A stretch of 64,000 nt of DNA from Thermoanaerobacterium butyriciformans (GCF_017874545.1 NZ_JAGGLT010000007.1:1-64000); one strand, 5' to 3'; shown: positions 26,566 to 35,872, counted from the first letter of the stretch. Notes: generated from the sequence alone by a model not told the origin. Made by a program: numbers and translations.

Positions 26566-26589
26566 GAAAAAACTTGCCATAAGGCAAGT
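26566..26589 (-). terminator. terminator of sigG
   Basis: ACTTGCC and GGCAAGT pair around a four-base loop (26572-26589), and six T follow on the minus strand. The stem overlaps the sigG stop codon by one base. Confidence 0.85.
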
Positions 26590-27359
26590 CATATATATTT
26601 TCTCATATGTGTCAATGCTGATTTTTCAAGTCTTGATACTTGTGCTTGTGAAATACCGATTTCTTTTGCAACTTCCATCTGAGTTTTTCCTTCAAAAAAT
26701 CGCATTGTTAAAATCATTTTTTCACGGTCATTTAATTTCTTTATTGCTTCCTTCAGTGCTATTTGTTCTAGCCACACTTCGTCTACATTTTTATCATCGC
26801 CGATTTGGTCCATTACGTATATTGCGTCACCACCATCGTGATATATTGGCTCAAATAGTGAAACAGGATCCTGTATTGCATCAAGAGCAAATACAACTTC
26901 TTCTCTAGGTATATTAAGTTCTTTCGCTATATCACCTACTGTTGGTTCTTTAGAATTTTCGTTAACCAGCTTATCTCTAATCTGTAATGCTTTATATGCT
27001 ACATCCCTTAATGATCTGCTAACCCTTATTGAATTATTGTCTCTTAAATATCGCCTTATTTCACCAATAATCATTGGTACTGCATATGTTGAGAATTTTA
27101 CATTTTGATTAAGGTCAAAATTATCAATAGCCTTAATCAAACCTATACAACCAACTTGAAACAAGTCATCTACATATTCTCCACGATTATTAAATCTTTG
27201 AATAACGCTTAATACAAGTCTTAAATTCCCATTTATAAATTCTTCTCTAGCATTTTTATCGCCATTTTTCATTCTTATTAACAGTTCTTTTTGCTTTGCA
27301 CCTTTTAATACAGGTAATTTGGAAGTATTTACTCCGCAGATTTCTACTTTGTTGTTCAT
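26589..27359 (-). CDS. sigG: forespore sigma factor sigma-G
   Basis: This 256-residue sigma-70 factor starts MNNKVEICGVNTSKLPVLK, the sigma-G hallmark, followed by region 2 (DDLFQVGCIGLIKAIDNFD, FSTYAVPMIIGEIRRYLRDN) and region 4 (MRFFEGKTQMEVAKEIGISQAQVSRLEK; the last helices read the -35). Sigma-G drives late forespore genes. The ATG at 27359 lies behind GGAGG. A sigma-F-like promoter stands in the gap after sigE, as expected for a gene switched on in the forespore. Confidence 0.97.
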   Translation of the reverse strand: MNNKVEICGVNTSKLPVLKGAKQKELLIRMKNGDKNAREEFINGNLRLVLSVIQRFNNRGEYVDDLFQVGCIGLIKAIDNFDLNQNVKFSTYAVPMIIGEIRRYLRDNNSIRVSRSLRDVAYKALQIRDKLVNENSKEPTVGDIAKELNIPREEVVFALDAIQDPVSLFEPIYHDGGDAIYVMDQIGDDKNVDEVWLEQIALKEAIKKLNDREKMILTMRFFEGKTQMEVAKEIGISQAQVSRLEKSALTHMRKYI

Positions 27360-27391
27360 ATGCCCATCCTCCAAATGTATTGGTTAATTTT

Positions 27392-27420
27392 AAGTATTAC
27401 CTGCAGAGCAAATTTTATTC
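27392..27420 (-). promoter_or_regulatory. candidate sigma-F promoter of sigG
   Basis: GGTAATACTT (27392-27401) fits the sigma-F -10 pattern GGNNANANTW at every fixed position. GAATA (27416-27420), 14 bases upstream, fits the -35 GYWTA at four of five. sigG is a sigma-F/sigma-G gene in Bacillus. Confidence 0.55.
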
Positions 27421-27424
27421 AATA

Positions 27425-28150
27425 TTAAACAAGTCTGTTGATTTCTTTTTTTAACCTTTTTAAAATCCTTTTTTCAAGACGTGAAATATACGATTGAGAT
27501 ATACCAAGCATATCGGCAACTTCTTTCTGTGTCATTTCTACTCCACCACCAAGGCCAAATCTTAAACCTATTATCTTTTTTTCCCTTTCTGAAAGCCTCT
27601 TTAGTGCTGCCTTCAACAATTGTTTATCCACTTCATCTTCTATCATTTTATATACTACTTCATTATCTGTTCCTAGTATGTCTGAAAGGAGAAGTTCATT
27701 GCCATCCCAATCGATATTTAACGGCTCGTCAAATGAAACTTCCATCCTGGTCTTGCTGTTCCTCCTAAGATACATTAGTATTTCATTTTCAATACACCTA
27801 GATGCGTAAGTGGCAAGTTTTATCTTTTTATGAGGATTAAAAGTATTTATTGCTTTAATAAGTCCAATTGTCCCAATTGATATCAAATCTTCTATGCCTA
27901 CACCAGTATTTTCAAACTTTTTAGCAATGTACACAACCAATCTCAAATTTCTTTCAATAAGCATTGTTTTTGCAGCATTATCTCCCGATTCCATTTTATC
28001 TATTAAAAACATTTCTTCTTCTGTCGAAAGAGGTGGAGGCAACGCCTCACTGCCGCCAACATAAAAAATTGATTCTCTTATTTTTAGTTTTGTCAATATT
28101 TTTATTATAGTTAGCTGTACAGTTATTTTTATCTTAGTTCTAAGTTTCAC
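27425..28150 (-). CDS. sigE: mother-cell sigma factor sigma-E (pro-form)
   Basis: The product has 241 residues. An amphipathic pro-sequence of about 30 residues ends in the [13 protein letters not shown] processing site used by SpoIIGA. Region 2 ([32 protein letters not shown]) and region 4 ([20 protein letters not shown]) follow. Sigma-E directs early mother-cell genes such as spoIVA and spoIIP. The start is a GTG seven bases after GGAGGG. It is 14 bases behind spoIIGA, the classic spoIIG operon. Confidence 0.98.
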   Translation of the reverse strand: MKLRTKIKITVQLTIIKILTKLKIRESIFYVGGSEALPPPLSTEEEMFLIDKMESGDNAAKTMLIERNLRLVVYIAKKFENTGVGIEDLISIGTIGLIKAINTFNPHKKIKLATYASRCIENEILMYLRRNSKTRMEVSFDEPLNIDWDGNELLLSDILGTDNEVVYKMIEDEVDKQLLKAALKRLSEREKKIIGLRFGLGGGVEMTQKEVADMLGISQSYISRLEKRILKRLKKEINRLV

Positions 28151-28164
28151 CTAATATCCCTCCA

Positions 28165-29007
28165 TTAAATTAGTAATTCAGAACCAATAAGTGCTTCATA
28201 ATCACCTGTCGTATTTAACCTTTTTAAATAGATTCCTATAATCACATTTTTAAAAGATTTTTTGTTATCATCAATTATCAGATTATCAGGTATAAATCCT
28301 ACCATCATGCCACTATCAGTTCCAATTGAATTGTATGGCACTAATCTAAATCTTTTAAGCCATCTGTCGTCATCAACAACTTTTGGTATTTCAAAAATAT
28401 CATTTATATTCCCTCTGTCAAATAAGTTTTTTACTCCCTCTGGTAGTAAATCTTTTAATGCACTGTACTCAACTATCACAACTGGATAACTTGACAGAGG
28501 ATCGTGCAATGTGTTGCCAGTATCTAAAATTGCTTTTACATCCTTTTTTATATTGTTTATATTAATTTGAACAACATGAATAATATCGCTTTCTAAATTC
28601 TTTTTTGAGATATGCCCCCATCCAATATAGATTAACAAAATTGATATAAATAGTGCTCCAATTATGATTTGTTTTAAATCAAAATTGACAAGATATATTA
28701 ATGCAAATGCTGCTCCTCCGACAATAAATGAAATCAGATAAAAAATGCTCATAATCTTTATGAACTCGTACAACTTTTTATAACCAAAAGTGATTATAAT
28801 CATTAAAATCGATATAATTATTTTAAAAGGAAGTGAATAAATTATATTAGGTAGAGAAAAAAATATCAAAATAACGTATAATGCACCTAATAAAGATGAA
28901 AAAAACAAATAAATATTTCTGGCTTCCGATTTTGAAAATCTCTTTGTAAGGTATAAAATAATGTAATTTATAATTAAGTTTTCAAGAAAAATAACATCAA
29001 CGTACAT
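28165..29007 (-). CDS. spoIIGA: sigma-E processing peptidase SpoIIGA
   Basis: SpoIIGA is a membrane aspartic protease that removes the sigma-E pro-sequence after the septum forms. The first half has five membrane segments and the second half carries the catalytic AILDTGNTLHDPLS (Asp near residue 162). Length from the ATG at 29007 is 280 residues. That ATG is preceded by GGAG at eight bases, and MYVDVIFLEN matches the family start; the frame is open five codons upstream from a TTG. Confidence 0.94.
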   Translation of the reverse strand: MYVDVIFLENLIINYIILYLTKRFSKSEARNIYLFFSSLLGALYVILIFFSLPNIIYSLPFKIIISILMIIITFGYKKLYEFIKIMSIFYLISFIVGGAAFALIYLVNFDLKQIIIGALFISILLIYIGWGHISKKNLESDIIHVVQININNIKKDVKAILDTGNTLHDPLSSYPVVIVEYSALKDLLPEGVKNLFDRGNINDIFEIPKVVDDDRWLKRFRLVPYNSIGTDSGMMVGFIPDNLIIDDNKKSFKNVIIGIYLKRLNTTGDYEALIGSELLI

Positions 29008-29077
29008 GTAGACCAGCTCCAATTGACATTATAAACCATCTAAATTATATATATTCAAATAATAACCCTTTATTCTT

Positions 29078-29112
29078 ATTATAATAAAAAATTATCGATA
29101 AAAATGTTACAA
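29078..29112 (-). promoter_or_regulatory. candidate spoIIG promoter with long spacer
   Basis: TTGTAA (29107-29112) and TATAAT (29078-29083) are 23 bases apart on the minus strand. The Bacillus spoIIG promoter has an unusual 22-base spacer that needs Spo0A to work. A TTATCGAT sequence in the spacer matches the Spo0A box TTGTCGAA at six of eight bases. The rest of 29008-29194 shows nothing else. Confidence 0.3.
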
Positions 29113-29194
29113 TTTGGCATCTGTTATCTACGTTGATGTATATTTTTTTATTGAATTTTAACATTTAATGTTATATATTGTAATTGTCTAGACA

Positions 29195-29230
29195 TAAAAA
29201 AACACCTTAATCTGTAGTCAATTAAGGTGT
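29195..29230 (-). terminator. terminator of ftsZ and the dcw cluster
   Basis: ACACCTTAAT (29202-29211) pairs with ATTAAGGTGT (29221-29230) around a nine-base loop, followed by seven T on the minus strand. It separates the dcw cluster from spoIIG. Confidence 0.85.
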
Positions 29231-29238
29231 ATATCTTT

Positions 29239-30327
29239 TTATTTTTTCCCTCTTCTTAAAAATGTAGGTATATCAAGGTCATCATTGTCAAACTTAATAG
29301 CCTCATTTATCTCTTTTACCTCATTTTGCTGTTTAATTTCTTTTTCGATTTTAGGCTTCTTTTCTGCTTCAAATTTCTTTTCAAATCCTGTTGCAATTAC
29401 AGTAATTCTAATCTGATCTTCTAAACTTTCATCGATTACTGCACCAAATATTATGTTTGCATCAGGATCAGCAGTTTCGTATATGTAGTTTGCAGCTTCA
29501 TTTACTTCAAATATGCTAAGATTAGATCCACCTGCAATATTTAACAATATTCCCCTTGCCCCTTCAATAGATGTCTCTAAAAGAGGACTTTGAACTGCTT
29601 GCTTTGCAGCTTCAGTAGCTTTATTTTCACCAGACGCTATGCCAATTCCCATATGAGCAAGACCCGTCTCCATCATTATTGTCTTAACATCTGCAAAATC
29701 AACATTTACAAGTCCAGGTACAGCAATCAAATCTGAAATACCTTGGACACCTTGTCTTAACACATCATCAGCTATTTTAAATGCATCTAACATAGAAGTC
29801 TTTTTCTCAGCTACTTGCAGAAGCCTGTCATTTGGTATCGTAACAAGTGCATCTACATGTTTTTTTAGCTCACCGATTCCCATTTCCGCATGTGCCATTC
29901 TTTTTCTGCCTTCAAATGTAAATGGCTTTGTGACTACCCCAACGGTCAGTATTCCCAATTCTTTCGTTATTTCAGCAACTACAGGGGCAGCACCTGTCCC
30001 TGTTCCACCACCCATGCCGGCGGTTATAAAAACCATATCTGCACCACTTATAATCTTTTCTATTTCGTCTTTTGTCTCTTCTGCTGCCTTTTTACCAATT
30101 TCAGGGTTTGCTCCTGCGCCAAGTCCTTTAGTCAGTTTATCACCTATCTGAATCTTTGTCTCTGCTTTTGACATGTAAAGTGCCTGTTTATCTGTATTAA
30201 TTGCTATAAATTCGACACCTCTAAGCCCTGCCTCAATCATTCTGTTTACAGCATTTCCACCACCGCCACCAACGCCAATTACTTTGATATTTGCAAATTG
30301 CTCCATATCTGTTTCAATGCCTATCAT
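29239..30327 (-). CDS. ftsZ: cell division GTPase FtsZ
   Basis: FtsZ is the tubulin-like GTPase that builds the Z-ring. The 362-residue protein has [13 protein letters not shown] near residue 18, the tubulin signature [15 protein letters not shown] near residue 105, the T7 loop [11 protein letters not shown], and the C-terminal anchor peptide [13 protein letters not shown] that binds FtsA and other ring proteins. GAGGGTC precedes the ATG. It is the last gene of the dcw cluster, 12 bases after ftsA. Confidence 0.98.
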   Translation of the reverse strand: MIGIETDMEQFANIKVIGVGGGGGNAVNRMIEAGLRGVEFIAINTDKQALYMSKAETKIQIGDKLTKGLGAGANPEIGKKAAEETKDEIEKIISGADMVFITAGMGGGTGTGAAPVVAEITKELGILTVGVVTKPFTFEGRKRMAHAEMGIGELKKHVDALVTIPNDRLLQVAEKKTSMLDAFKIADDVLRQGVQGISDLIAVPGLVNVDFADVKTIMMETGLAHMGIGIASGENKATEAAKQAVQSPLLETSIEGARGILLNIAGGSNLSIFEVNEAANYIYETADPDANIIFGAVIDESLEDQIRITVIATGFEKKFEAEKKPKIEKEIKQQNEVKEINEAIKFDNDDLDIPTFLRRGKK

Positions 30328-30339
30328 ATTAGACCCTCC

Positions 30340-31569
30340 TCATATCCAAAAATCATTAAACCATTCTTTTATTCTTAAGAATACTCCATTTTTCCTTTTG
30401 TTTTTTTCTTTTGGCGTCTCACCTTGTTTTTTATATAGATACCTCCGATTTGCATAGACATATTTCACAATTCCGACTGATGCAGAATAAATTGGTGTGG
30501 ATACTCCGATTGCATTTGGCAAACCTAATCTTACATTTTTCCCTAAAATACTTTCTGCTAAATCTAAAGTACCTTTTATAAAAGTTATTCCCCCTCCTGT
30601 TATTACAATATTTGTCGACACAAGGTTAATAACATTTGAATTTTTCATTTCCTCATATACCATAGTCAATATTTCACTTACTCTCGCTTCTATAATATCT
30701 ATTATATCATTTAATCTAGTATCTTGAGAACTATGATTTGCAATATTTGCTATTTTCACTGTTTCGTCATTGTCCTCTATCTTCACGACAGAGCCGTATT
30801 TTTTCTTTATAATTTCGGCTTCTTCAAAAGAAATCTTTAACCCTATTGACAAGTCATTTGTTATATGATTCCCACCAACAGGTATCATGCCTGTATATAC
30901 CAAATTACCTGATTTAAATACGGCTATATCAGTTACTCCTGCTCCTATGTCAACCAATGCAGCACCAAGCTCTTTTTCGTCTTTCGTCATTATGGCCTCT
31001 GCAGTTGCCAGTGGCTCTACAATTATGCCAGACATATTGTATCCTGCTTTTTTAACACACTTTTCCATATTCTGAACAGCAGTCAAACTTCCTGTTACAA
31101 TGGCCGCATCGACTTCCAGTCTAATTCCCGCCATACCTACAGGATCTTTTATTTCACCATAACCATCTACTATGTACTCAATTGGAATAAGCTCTATTAT
31201 CTGCTTATCAGATGGTAAAGCCATTATCTTAGCTGCTTGTAAAACCCTTTCCACATCTTGATTTGTTATTTCTTTATCATCTCTAGTTACGGCAACAAGA
31301 CCTCTATTTCTGTATATTTCAGTAAGTCCACCAGGTATTTTTATATACACAGATGTAACTTTTTGATTAGCCATTCTTTCAGCCTGCTCAATCGATTTTT
31401 TGATGGAAAATGCAGTTGTCTCAATATCAACAACAACTCCTTTTTTCATCCCATTACATGGATACATGCCAATACCGATTATACTAAGCTCACCATTTTT
31501 ATCACATTGTCCAATGATAGTACATACCTTTGATGTCCCAATATCAATCCCTGTTATGATTTCATTCAA
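30340..31569 (-). CDS. ftsA: cell division protein FtsA
   Basis: The 409-residue actin-like protein has GIDIGTSKVCTIIG at its start, the SHS2 insertion (GGLTEIYRNRGLVAV and beyond), DIGAGVTDIAVFKSGNLVYTG, and NIVITGGGITFIKG. It ends in an amphipathic helix, FLRIKEWFNDFWI, that tethers FtsZ to the membrane. The start is a TTG seven bases after GGAGGAG. It directly precedes ftsZ. Confidence 0.97.
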   Translation of the reverse strand: MNEIITGIDIGTSKVCTIIGQCDKNGELSIIGIGMYPCNGMKKGVVVDIETTAFSIKKSIEQAERMANQKVTSVYIKIPGGLTEIYRNRGLVAVTRDDKEITNQDVERVLQAAKIMALPSDKQIIELIPIEYIVDGYGEIKDPVGMAGIRLEVDAAIVTGSLTAVQNMEKCVKKAGYNMSGIIVEPLATAEAIMTKDEKELGAALVDIGAGVTDIAVFKSGNLVYTGMIPVGGNHITNDLSIGLKISFEEAEIIKKKYGSVVKIEDNDETVKIANIANHSSQDTRLNDIIDIIEARVSEILTMVYEEMKNSNVINLVSTNIVITGGGITFIKGTLDLAESILGKNVRLGLPNAIGVSTPIYSASVGIVKYVYANRRYLYKKQGETPKEKNKRKNGVFLRIKEWFNDFWI

Positions 31570-31591
31570 TTAATTCTCCTCCCCTCGGAGC

Positions 31592-31936
31592 TTATTTTTT
31601 TGAAATGTTATTCAAAATATATCTCCTTATGTACGCAAAATTGGTAAATAACCTGCTACCAAAAGCAAATATAGCAGCTAAATAAATTGGTACACCTAAT
31701 ACATCGCCTATATATGCCAAAACTGCTGCTAATATCGCATTCCCAAAAAAACCTGATATAAAAATTGCATTATCAAATTTATTTTCAAGGCTGGCTCGAA
31801 TTCCTCCAAACACGGAATCCAGCGCAGCTAATATAGCAACAGAAAGATACGATGTATAAGCAGGAGGTAAGTTGATGGGCAGGAAAAATCCAATAGCAAG
31901 TCCTAAAGCTAAACTTAAAACTATGATAAGTGCCAT
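31592..31936 (-). CDS. sbp: small basic membrane protein (DUF1290/Sbp)
   Basis: This protein of 114 residues has three hydrophobic segments and matches the small basic protein family (DUF1290) of Firmicute division clusters: LALGLAIGFFLPINLPPAYTSYLSVAILAALDSVFGG. Its function is unknown. The ATG overlaps the stop of the DUF881 gene by one base (TAATG), so the two are translationally coupled. Confidence 0.88.
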   Translation of the reverse strand: MALIIVLSLALGLAIGFFLPINLPPAYTSYLSVAILAALDSVFGGIRASLENKFDNAIFISGFFGNAILAAVLAYIGDVLGVPIYLAAIFAFGSRLFTNFAYIRRYILNNISKK

Positions 31937-32655
31937 TAATTATTCCCTCCTTCGTATGGTTTTGCATATTTATACGTCAAAACTCCATCATACTTTTTTA
32001 CTAACAATTTATCAGACCTTTTTATGCTAACTTGAATTCCCCAATTTAACAATGTATCAACAATACCACCTTTTAGTTTCAATGCAGCCTCAAGTGTATC
32101 TGGATTTCCAATAGCTTTTACAACATATGGAGCAGTAAATCTGGCTGAATTTATATTCATAGTAGTTCCAATCATCCTAATTTCTGACGTTGCAACTAAC
32201 CTCTGATCATTAATAGATATTGCTTCAGCTCCTGCAGCCCTCAATTCATTTACTATATTCAGTAAATCTTCATCATGAACTAGAAAAGCATTTTGATCAT
32301 CGCCTGGCTGCAACTGTTTATCACTATCATTTATAGTAACTATAACTCCTGGACCTTCAACATCAGATAATCCGGCTAGTTCTTTATATTTGTCAAGGTC
32401 ATCTTTAAGTGATTTTGTAACTGTACTAGTTTTTGCCGCAGAATTTTCATAACTTGATATCTTAGATTCTAAATCATTTATCTGTTTTTTTAATTCATCC
32501 CTTTCCTTTTGGATCTGCTTTAATTTATTTGTAAGTTCTTCGGCTCTTTGTACAGTGAGATTGTCACTATTTTTTACGTTTTTAAATTGTGTTGACATCA
32601 TTATCCCAAGAACAATACATACAAATGCAATAGAAATAAAAAAGTTCTTTTTCAC
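31936..32655 (-). CDS. DUF881 family protein (YlxW/YlxX-like)
   Basis: The protein has 239 residues: one N-terminal membrane segment, a coiled coil (about residues 35-85), and the DUF881 domain. Conserved stretches are GPGVIVTINDSD, DLLNIVNELRAAGAEAISINDQRLVA and APYVVKAIGNP. These proteins are cell-division cluster members facing the outside of the membrane; their biochemical role is unknown. It lies between ftsQ and sbp. Confidence 0.88.
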   Translation of the reverse strand: MKKNFFISIAFVCIVLGIMMSTQFKNVKNSDNLTVQRAEELTNKLKQIQKERDELKKQINDLESKISSYENSAAKTSTVTKSLKDDLDKYKELAGLSDVEGPGVIVTINDSDKQLQPGDDQNAFLVHDEDLLNIVNELRAAGAEAISINDQRLVATSEIRMIGTTMNINSARFTAPYVVKAIGNPDTLEAALKLKGGIVDTLLNWGIQVSIKRSDKLLVKKYDGVLTYKYAKPYEGGNN

Positions 32656-32672
32656 AGCATTTCCTCCATTTC

Positions 32673-33392
32673 CTATGGCATATAAACTGGGTTTCCATCG
32701 CTAACTATAAGAACATTTCCACTGTAATAGCCCTTTTTTTCTAAGTCATCTAATATCTTTTCCGAAAACTTTATATAATAGCTGAGATCGTCGACATTTT
32801 CTAATACTATATTTATTCCTGATTTCGTCTCCAATGTTATCTTTGAGCCATTGACAGTGATAGCCTTGTATATATTTTTATTATATATTAACGGCAAAAG
32901 TTTTGCTATATCCTTATTATTACTTATCTTGCTAACATTACTACCTATTTCAAATTTTTCTATATTGATGCCTTTTATCAGAGGAAGTTTATCATTATAA
33001 TCTCCCAGATCTACTGCCACACAATCTGTATCAATATACAAATACTTGTTTTTGTAGTTTAACTGTGCAACTACTTTTCGTTCATCAATTTTTATTTCCA
33101 CTTTCGATGGATACAATATATTAACCGATACATCTTTTACATAAGGGTCTTTCATAATAGATTTAATGACAACTGATTTATTAATTTTAAAAATATTGCT
33201 GCCTGTCGCAATACCTGACATTTTAATTATGTCATCTTTATCTATCGTTTTTGTTCCGTAGACATCTATTTTTTTTACATCAAACAAAGATGATCTAAAA
33301 GCTATAATATATAATATAATTGCAATTATGAGTAAAATAAAAATCAAAATCCCAAATCTCTTTTTTATTCTGAACTGTCTTTTTTCCATCAT
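32673..33392 (-). CDS. ftsQ: cell division protein FtsQ/DivIB
   Basis: A bitopic protein of about 239 residues with a short basic N-terminus (KRQFRIKKRF), one membrane segment (residues about 13-33), and an extracellular POTRA domain (FDVKKIDVYGTKTIDKDDIIKMSGI) followed by the beta domain. FtsQ/DivIB regulates septal peptidoglycan synthesis with FtsL and DivIC. I use the ATG at 33392, seven bases after GAGGCG; the frame is open ten codons upstream. It is 17 bases before the DUF881 gene. Confidence 0.9.
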   Translation of the reverse strand: MMEKRQFRIKKRFGILIFILLIIAIILYIIAFRSSLFDVKKIDVYGTKTIDKDDIIKMSGIATGSNIFKINKSVVIKSIMKDPYVKDVSVNILYPSKVEIKIDERKVVAQLNYKNKYLYIDTDCVAVDLGDYNDKLPLIKGINIEKFEIGSNVSKISNNKDIAKLLPLIYNKNIYKAITVNGSKITLETKSGINIVLENVDDLSYYIKFSEKILDDLEKKGYYSGNVLIVSDGNPVYMP

Positions 33393-33455
33393 ACACATCG
33401 CCTCTATCATATGCTTGTACAAATTTTAGGGTGATGTAAAACAGCCACTGCTGTT

Positions 33456-34706
33456 TTACATAGTTCTCTCTATGCTAGCACCAAGATTTTTTAAGTTCTC
33501 ACTAAAATCCTCATATCCTCTATCAATATGTTCTATGTCTTCTACAATTGTAGTTCCAACTGCACCCAATCCTGCTAAGACTAATGCTGCTCCACCTCTT
33601 AAATCCTTTGCTAAAACATTTGTCCCCGTCAACTTTTCGACACCTTTTACTACTGCAATACGACCATCCACTTTTATATCTGCTCCCATTCTTACCAGTT
33701 CCTCTGTGTACTTAAACCTATTGTCAAATATAGTCTCTGTAATTATTGATGTCCCATCTGCCGTCGACAAGAGAGAAACCATTTGTGCCTGTAAATCAGT
33801 TGGAAATCCAGGATATGGAAGAGTAATTATCATGTCAACTGCTTTTGTTCTTTCACACGGTTCTAACTTTATAAAGTCATTGCCGGATATTATCTTAAAT
33901 CCACATTCATTAAGTTTAGACAAAAGTGAGTCTATATGTCTTTTTACAACATTTGTGAGAACTACTTCTCCTTTTGTGATAGCAGATGCAATAAGATACG
34001 TTCCAGCTACTATTCTATCAGGTATTATCGTATATTCGGTGTCATGTAATTCTTTAACACCACGTATAACAATCGTATTAGTACCTGCACCAGTAATCTT
34101 AGCACCCATAGAATTTAAAAAGTTTTGAAGATCCTCTATCTCTGGCTCTTTTGCCGCATTTCCTATCACAGTCGTCCCATCTGCCATAGACGCTGCCAGC
34201 ATAATGTTTTCTGTAGCACCAACGCTGGGCAAATCCAAATGTATCTCACTGCCACTTATTGAAGAACATTTACAGTTAATATAACCATATGATTCATCTA
34301 TAGATATACCTAGCTTTCTTAAGCTTTTTAAATGCAAATCAATCGGCCTATGTCCGATATCGCATCCACCTGGAAAACTTATCTGTGCAGTATTATTTCT
34401 TGCTACTAAAGCTCCCATCAAAAAAATTGATGACCTCATAGCTCTCATAAGCTTATTAGGGATGTGATAATCTATAACGCCGCTGGAATCAACGATAATA
34501 TCTGAATCATTAAATTCCACAGTACAGCCTAAATGCCTCAATATTTCTATCATAGAATGCACATCTTTTAGTTTAGGACATGAATGTAAAACACTTACAC
34601 CTTTGTTCAATAATGTTGCAGCAAGTATCGGCAATACAGAATTCTTTGCACCATTTATCCGTAATTCACCTTTTAATCTATTTCCTCCTTCAATTACATA
34701 TTTCAT
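33456..34706 (-). CDS. murA: UDP-N-acetylglucosamine 1-carboxyvinyltransferase
   Basis: MurA performs the first committed step of peptidoglycan synthesis, adding enolpyruvate to UDP-GlcNAc. The 416-residue protein has NGAKNSVLPILAA (catalytic Lys), the active-site Cys in PGGCDIGHRPIDLHLK near residue 116, the RIVAGTYLIA strand and the C-terminal DLRGGAALVLAGL. The ATG at 34706 lies 12 bases after AGGAGG, too far for good initiation. A closer ATG opens a two-codon frame whose TGA overlaps the murA start. The upstream region can also fold over this site. Firmicutes often have two murA genes. Confidence 0.97.
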   Translation of the reverse strand: MKYVIEGGNRLKGELRINGAKNSVLPILAATLLNKGVSVLHSCPKLKDVHSMIEILRHLGCTVEFNDSDIIVDSSGVIDYHIPNKLMRAMRSSIFLMGALVARNNTAQISFPGGCDIGHRPIDLHLKSLRKLGISIDESYGYINCKCSSISGSEIHLDLPSVGATENIMLAASMADGTTVIGNAAKEPEIEDLQNFLNSMGAKITGAGTNTIVIRGVKELHDTEYTIIPDRIVAGTYLIASAITKGEVVLTNVVKRHIDSLLSKLNECGFKIISGNDFIKLEPCERTKAVDMIITLPYPGFPTDLQAQMVSLLSTADGTSIITETIFDNRFKYTEELVRMGADIKVDGRIAVVKGVEKLTGTNVLAKDLRGGAALVLAGLGAVGTTIVEDIEHIDRGYEDFSENLKNLGASIERTM

Positions 34707-34780
34707 CCCATTTTATCACCTCCTGTTAAGCTGTACACTTCATAATATGCATCCTAGCTACAGGAGGTTACAACAGCTTA
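34707..34780 (-). promoter_or_regulatory. murG-murA intergenic RNA element over the murA RBS
   Basis: Two inverted repeats interlock. ACCTCCTGT (34718-34726) is complementary to ACAGGAGGT (34760-34768), and TAAGCTGT (34727-34734) to ACAGCTTA (34773-34780). In the minus-strand mRNA the first pairing masks the AGGAGGT that serves murA. The second repeat includes the murG stop codon. The order 1-2-1'-2' allows alternative folds or a pseudoknot. There is no U-run, so this is not a plain terminator. Confidence 0.55.
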
Positions 34781-35872
34781 TTTTAAGTCATTAATCAGCC
34801 TGTATATTTCCTTTGTAGCATCAACTTTTGAAAGCTTTTTTGCATTTGATTTCATCCTTTCTAACACAACTGGATCTTTTAAGATTGATGATATTTTGTC
34901 ATATAAAATATCTCCATTTAATTCTCTCTCAAGAATAACTAATGCAGCACCATTCTTTTCAAGAACTCTTGCATTGTATTCTTGATGGTTATGTGTAACA
35001 TTTGGGGAAGGTATCAAAATTGATGCTGTTGATGTTGCCAATAGCTCAGCAAGTGTTATAGCACCGGCTCTGCACACCATTATATCCGCAACTGCATACA
35101 CATCACCCATATCATAACAATATGGAATTATCTTAATATTCTTTCCTATTTTTATATCGTAATCTTTAATCATTTTTATTACAGTATCATATTGATTTTT
35201 TCCCGTTATCATAAGTATTTGAAAATCATCATCTGCACGCTTTATTAATTCAACCATATATTGGTTTATTTTAGCAGCACCTCTACTACCTCCAACTGAA
35301 ACTACCACTTTTTTGCCCAGCTCTAACCCAAGTTTCTTAAGGGCTTGCACTTTATTAGCATTTAATATCTCCATCCTTATAGGATTTCCAGTTACATAAA
35401 CATTGTCTTTATCTCGAAAATATTTTTTTGAATCAGCAAAAGCAGTTGCAATAATGTCTACAAACCTTGAAAGTATCCTGTTTGTAAGCCCAGGAAAGGC
35501 ATTTTGTTCGTGTATCAATGTTGGTATATGCTTAAGAGCTGCAATCATTACAACAGGTCCACAAACATATCCTCCTGTTCCAATTACAATATCTGGCTTG
35601 TATTCATCGATTATCTTCTTTGCATCTATTAAGCCATCAAAAGCAATTTTAACTGTCTTTAAAGTGTCTAATGATAATTTTCTTTTAAAGCCTTTCACTC
35701 TTATAGTTTTAAGCTTATATCCTGATTTCGGCACTAACTCTTTTTCAAGTCCTTTCTCTGTTCCAACAAATAATATTTCTGCGTCATTTTCATTTCTTTT
35801 AATTTCATCTGCAATTGCTACTGCTGGATAAATATGTCCACCGGTGCCTCCGCCTGTCAGCAAATATCTCAT
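34778..35872 (-). CDS. murG: UDP-GlcNAc:lipid I GlcNAc transferase MurG
   Basis: MurG converts lipid I to lipid II at the inner membrane face. The product, about 364 residues, has the glycine loop LLTGGGTGGHIYPAVAIA near the start, a second glycine motif VVSVGGSRGAAKINQ, and the donor-site region CRAGAITLAELLA. The ATG at 35872 has AGGAGC at a good distance and fits the family start MRYLLTGGG; nine upstream codons are open. It overlaps nothing downstream; murA follows after an unusual 71-base gap. Confidence 0.96.
   Translation of the reverse strand: MRYLLTGGGTGGHIYPAVAIADEIKRNENDAEILFVGTEKGLEKELVPKSGYKLKTIRVKGFKRKLSLDTLKTVKIAFDGLIDAKKIIDEYKPDIVIGTGGYVCGPVVMIAALKHIPTLIHEQNAFPGLTNRILSRFVDIIATAFADSKKYFRDKDNVYVTGNPIRMEILNANKVQALKKLGLELGKKVVVSVGGSRGAAKINQYMVELIKRADDDFQILMITGKNQYDTVIKMIKDYDIKIGKNIKIIPYCYDMGDVYAVADIMVCRAGAITLAELLATSTASILIPSPNVTHNHQEYNARVLEKNGAALVILERELNGDILYDKISSILKDPVVLERMKSNAKKLSKVDATKEIYRLINDLK

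Noticed and set aside
28021..28035. Spo0A-box-like TGTCGAA inside sigE
   Set aside because: It lies in the coding region for the Ser-Thr-Glu-Glu stretch and not near a promoter.
33472..34128. Plus-strand reading frame of 218 codons
   Set aside because: It is the antisense shadow of murA, which has all family motifs.
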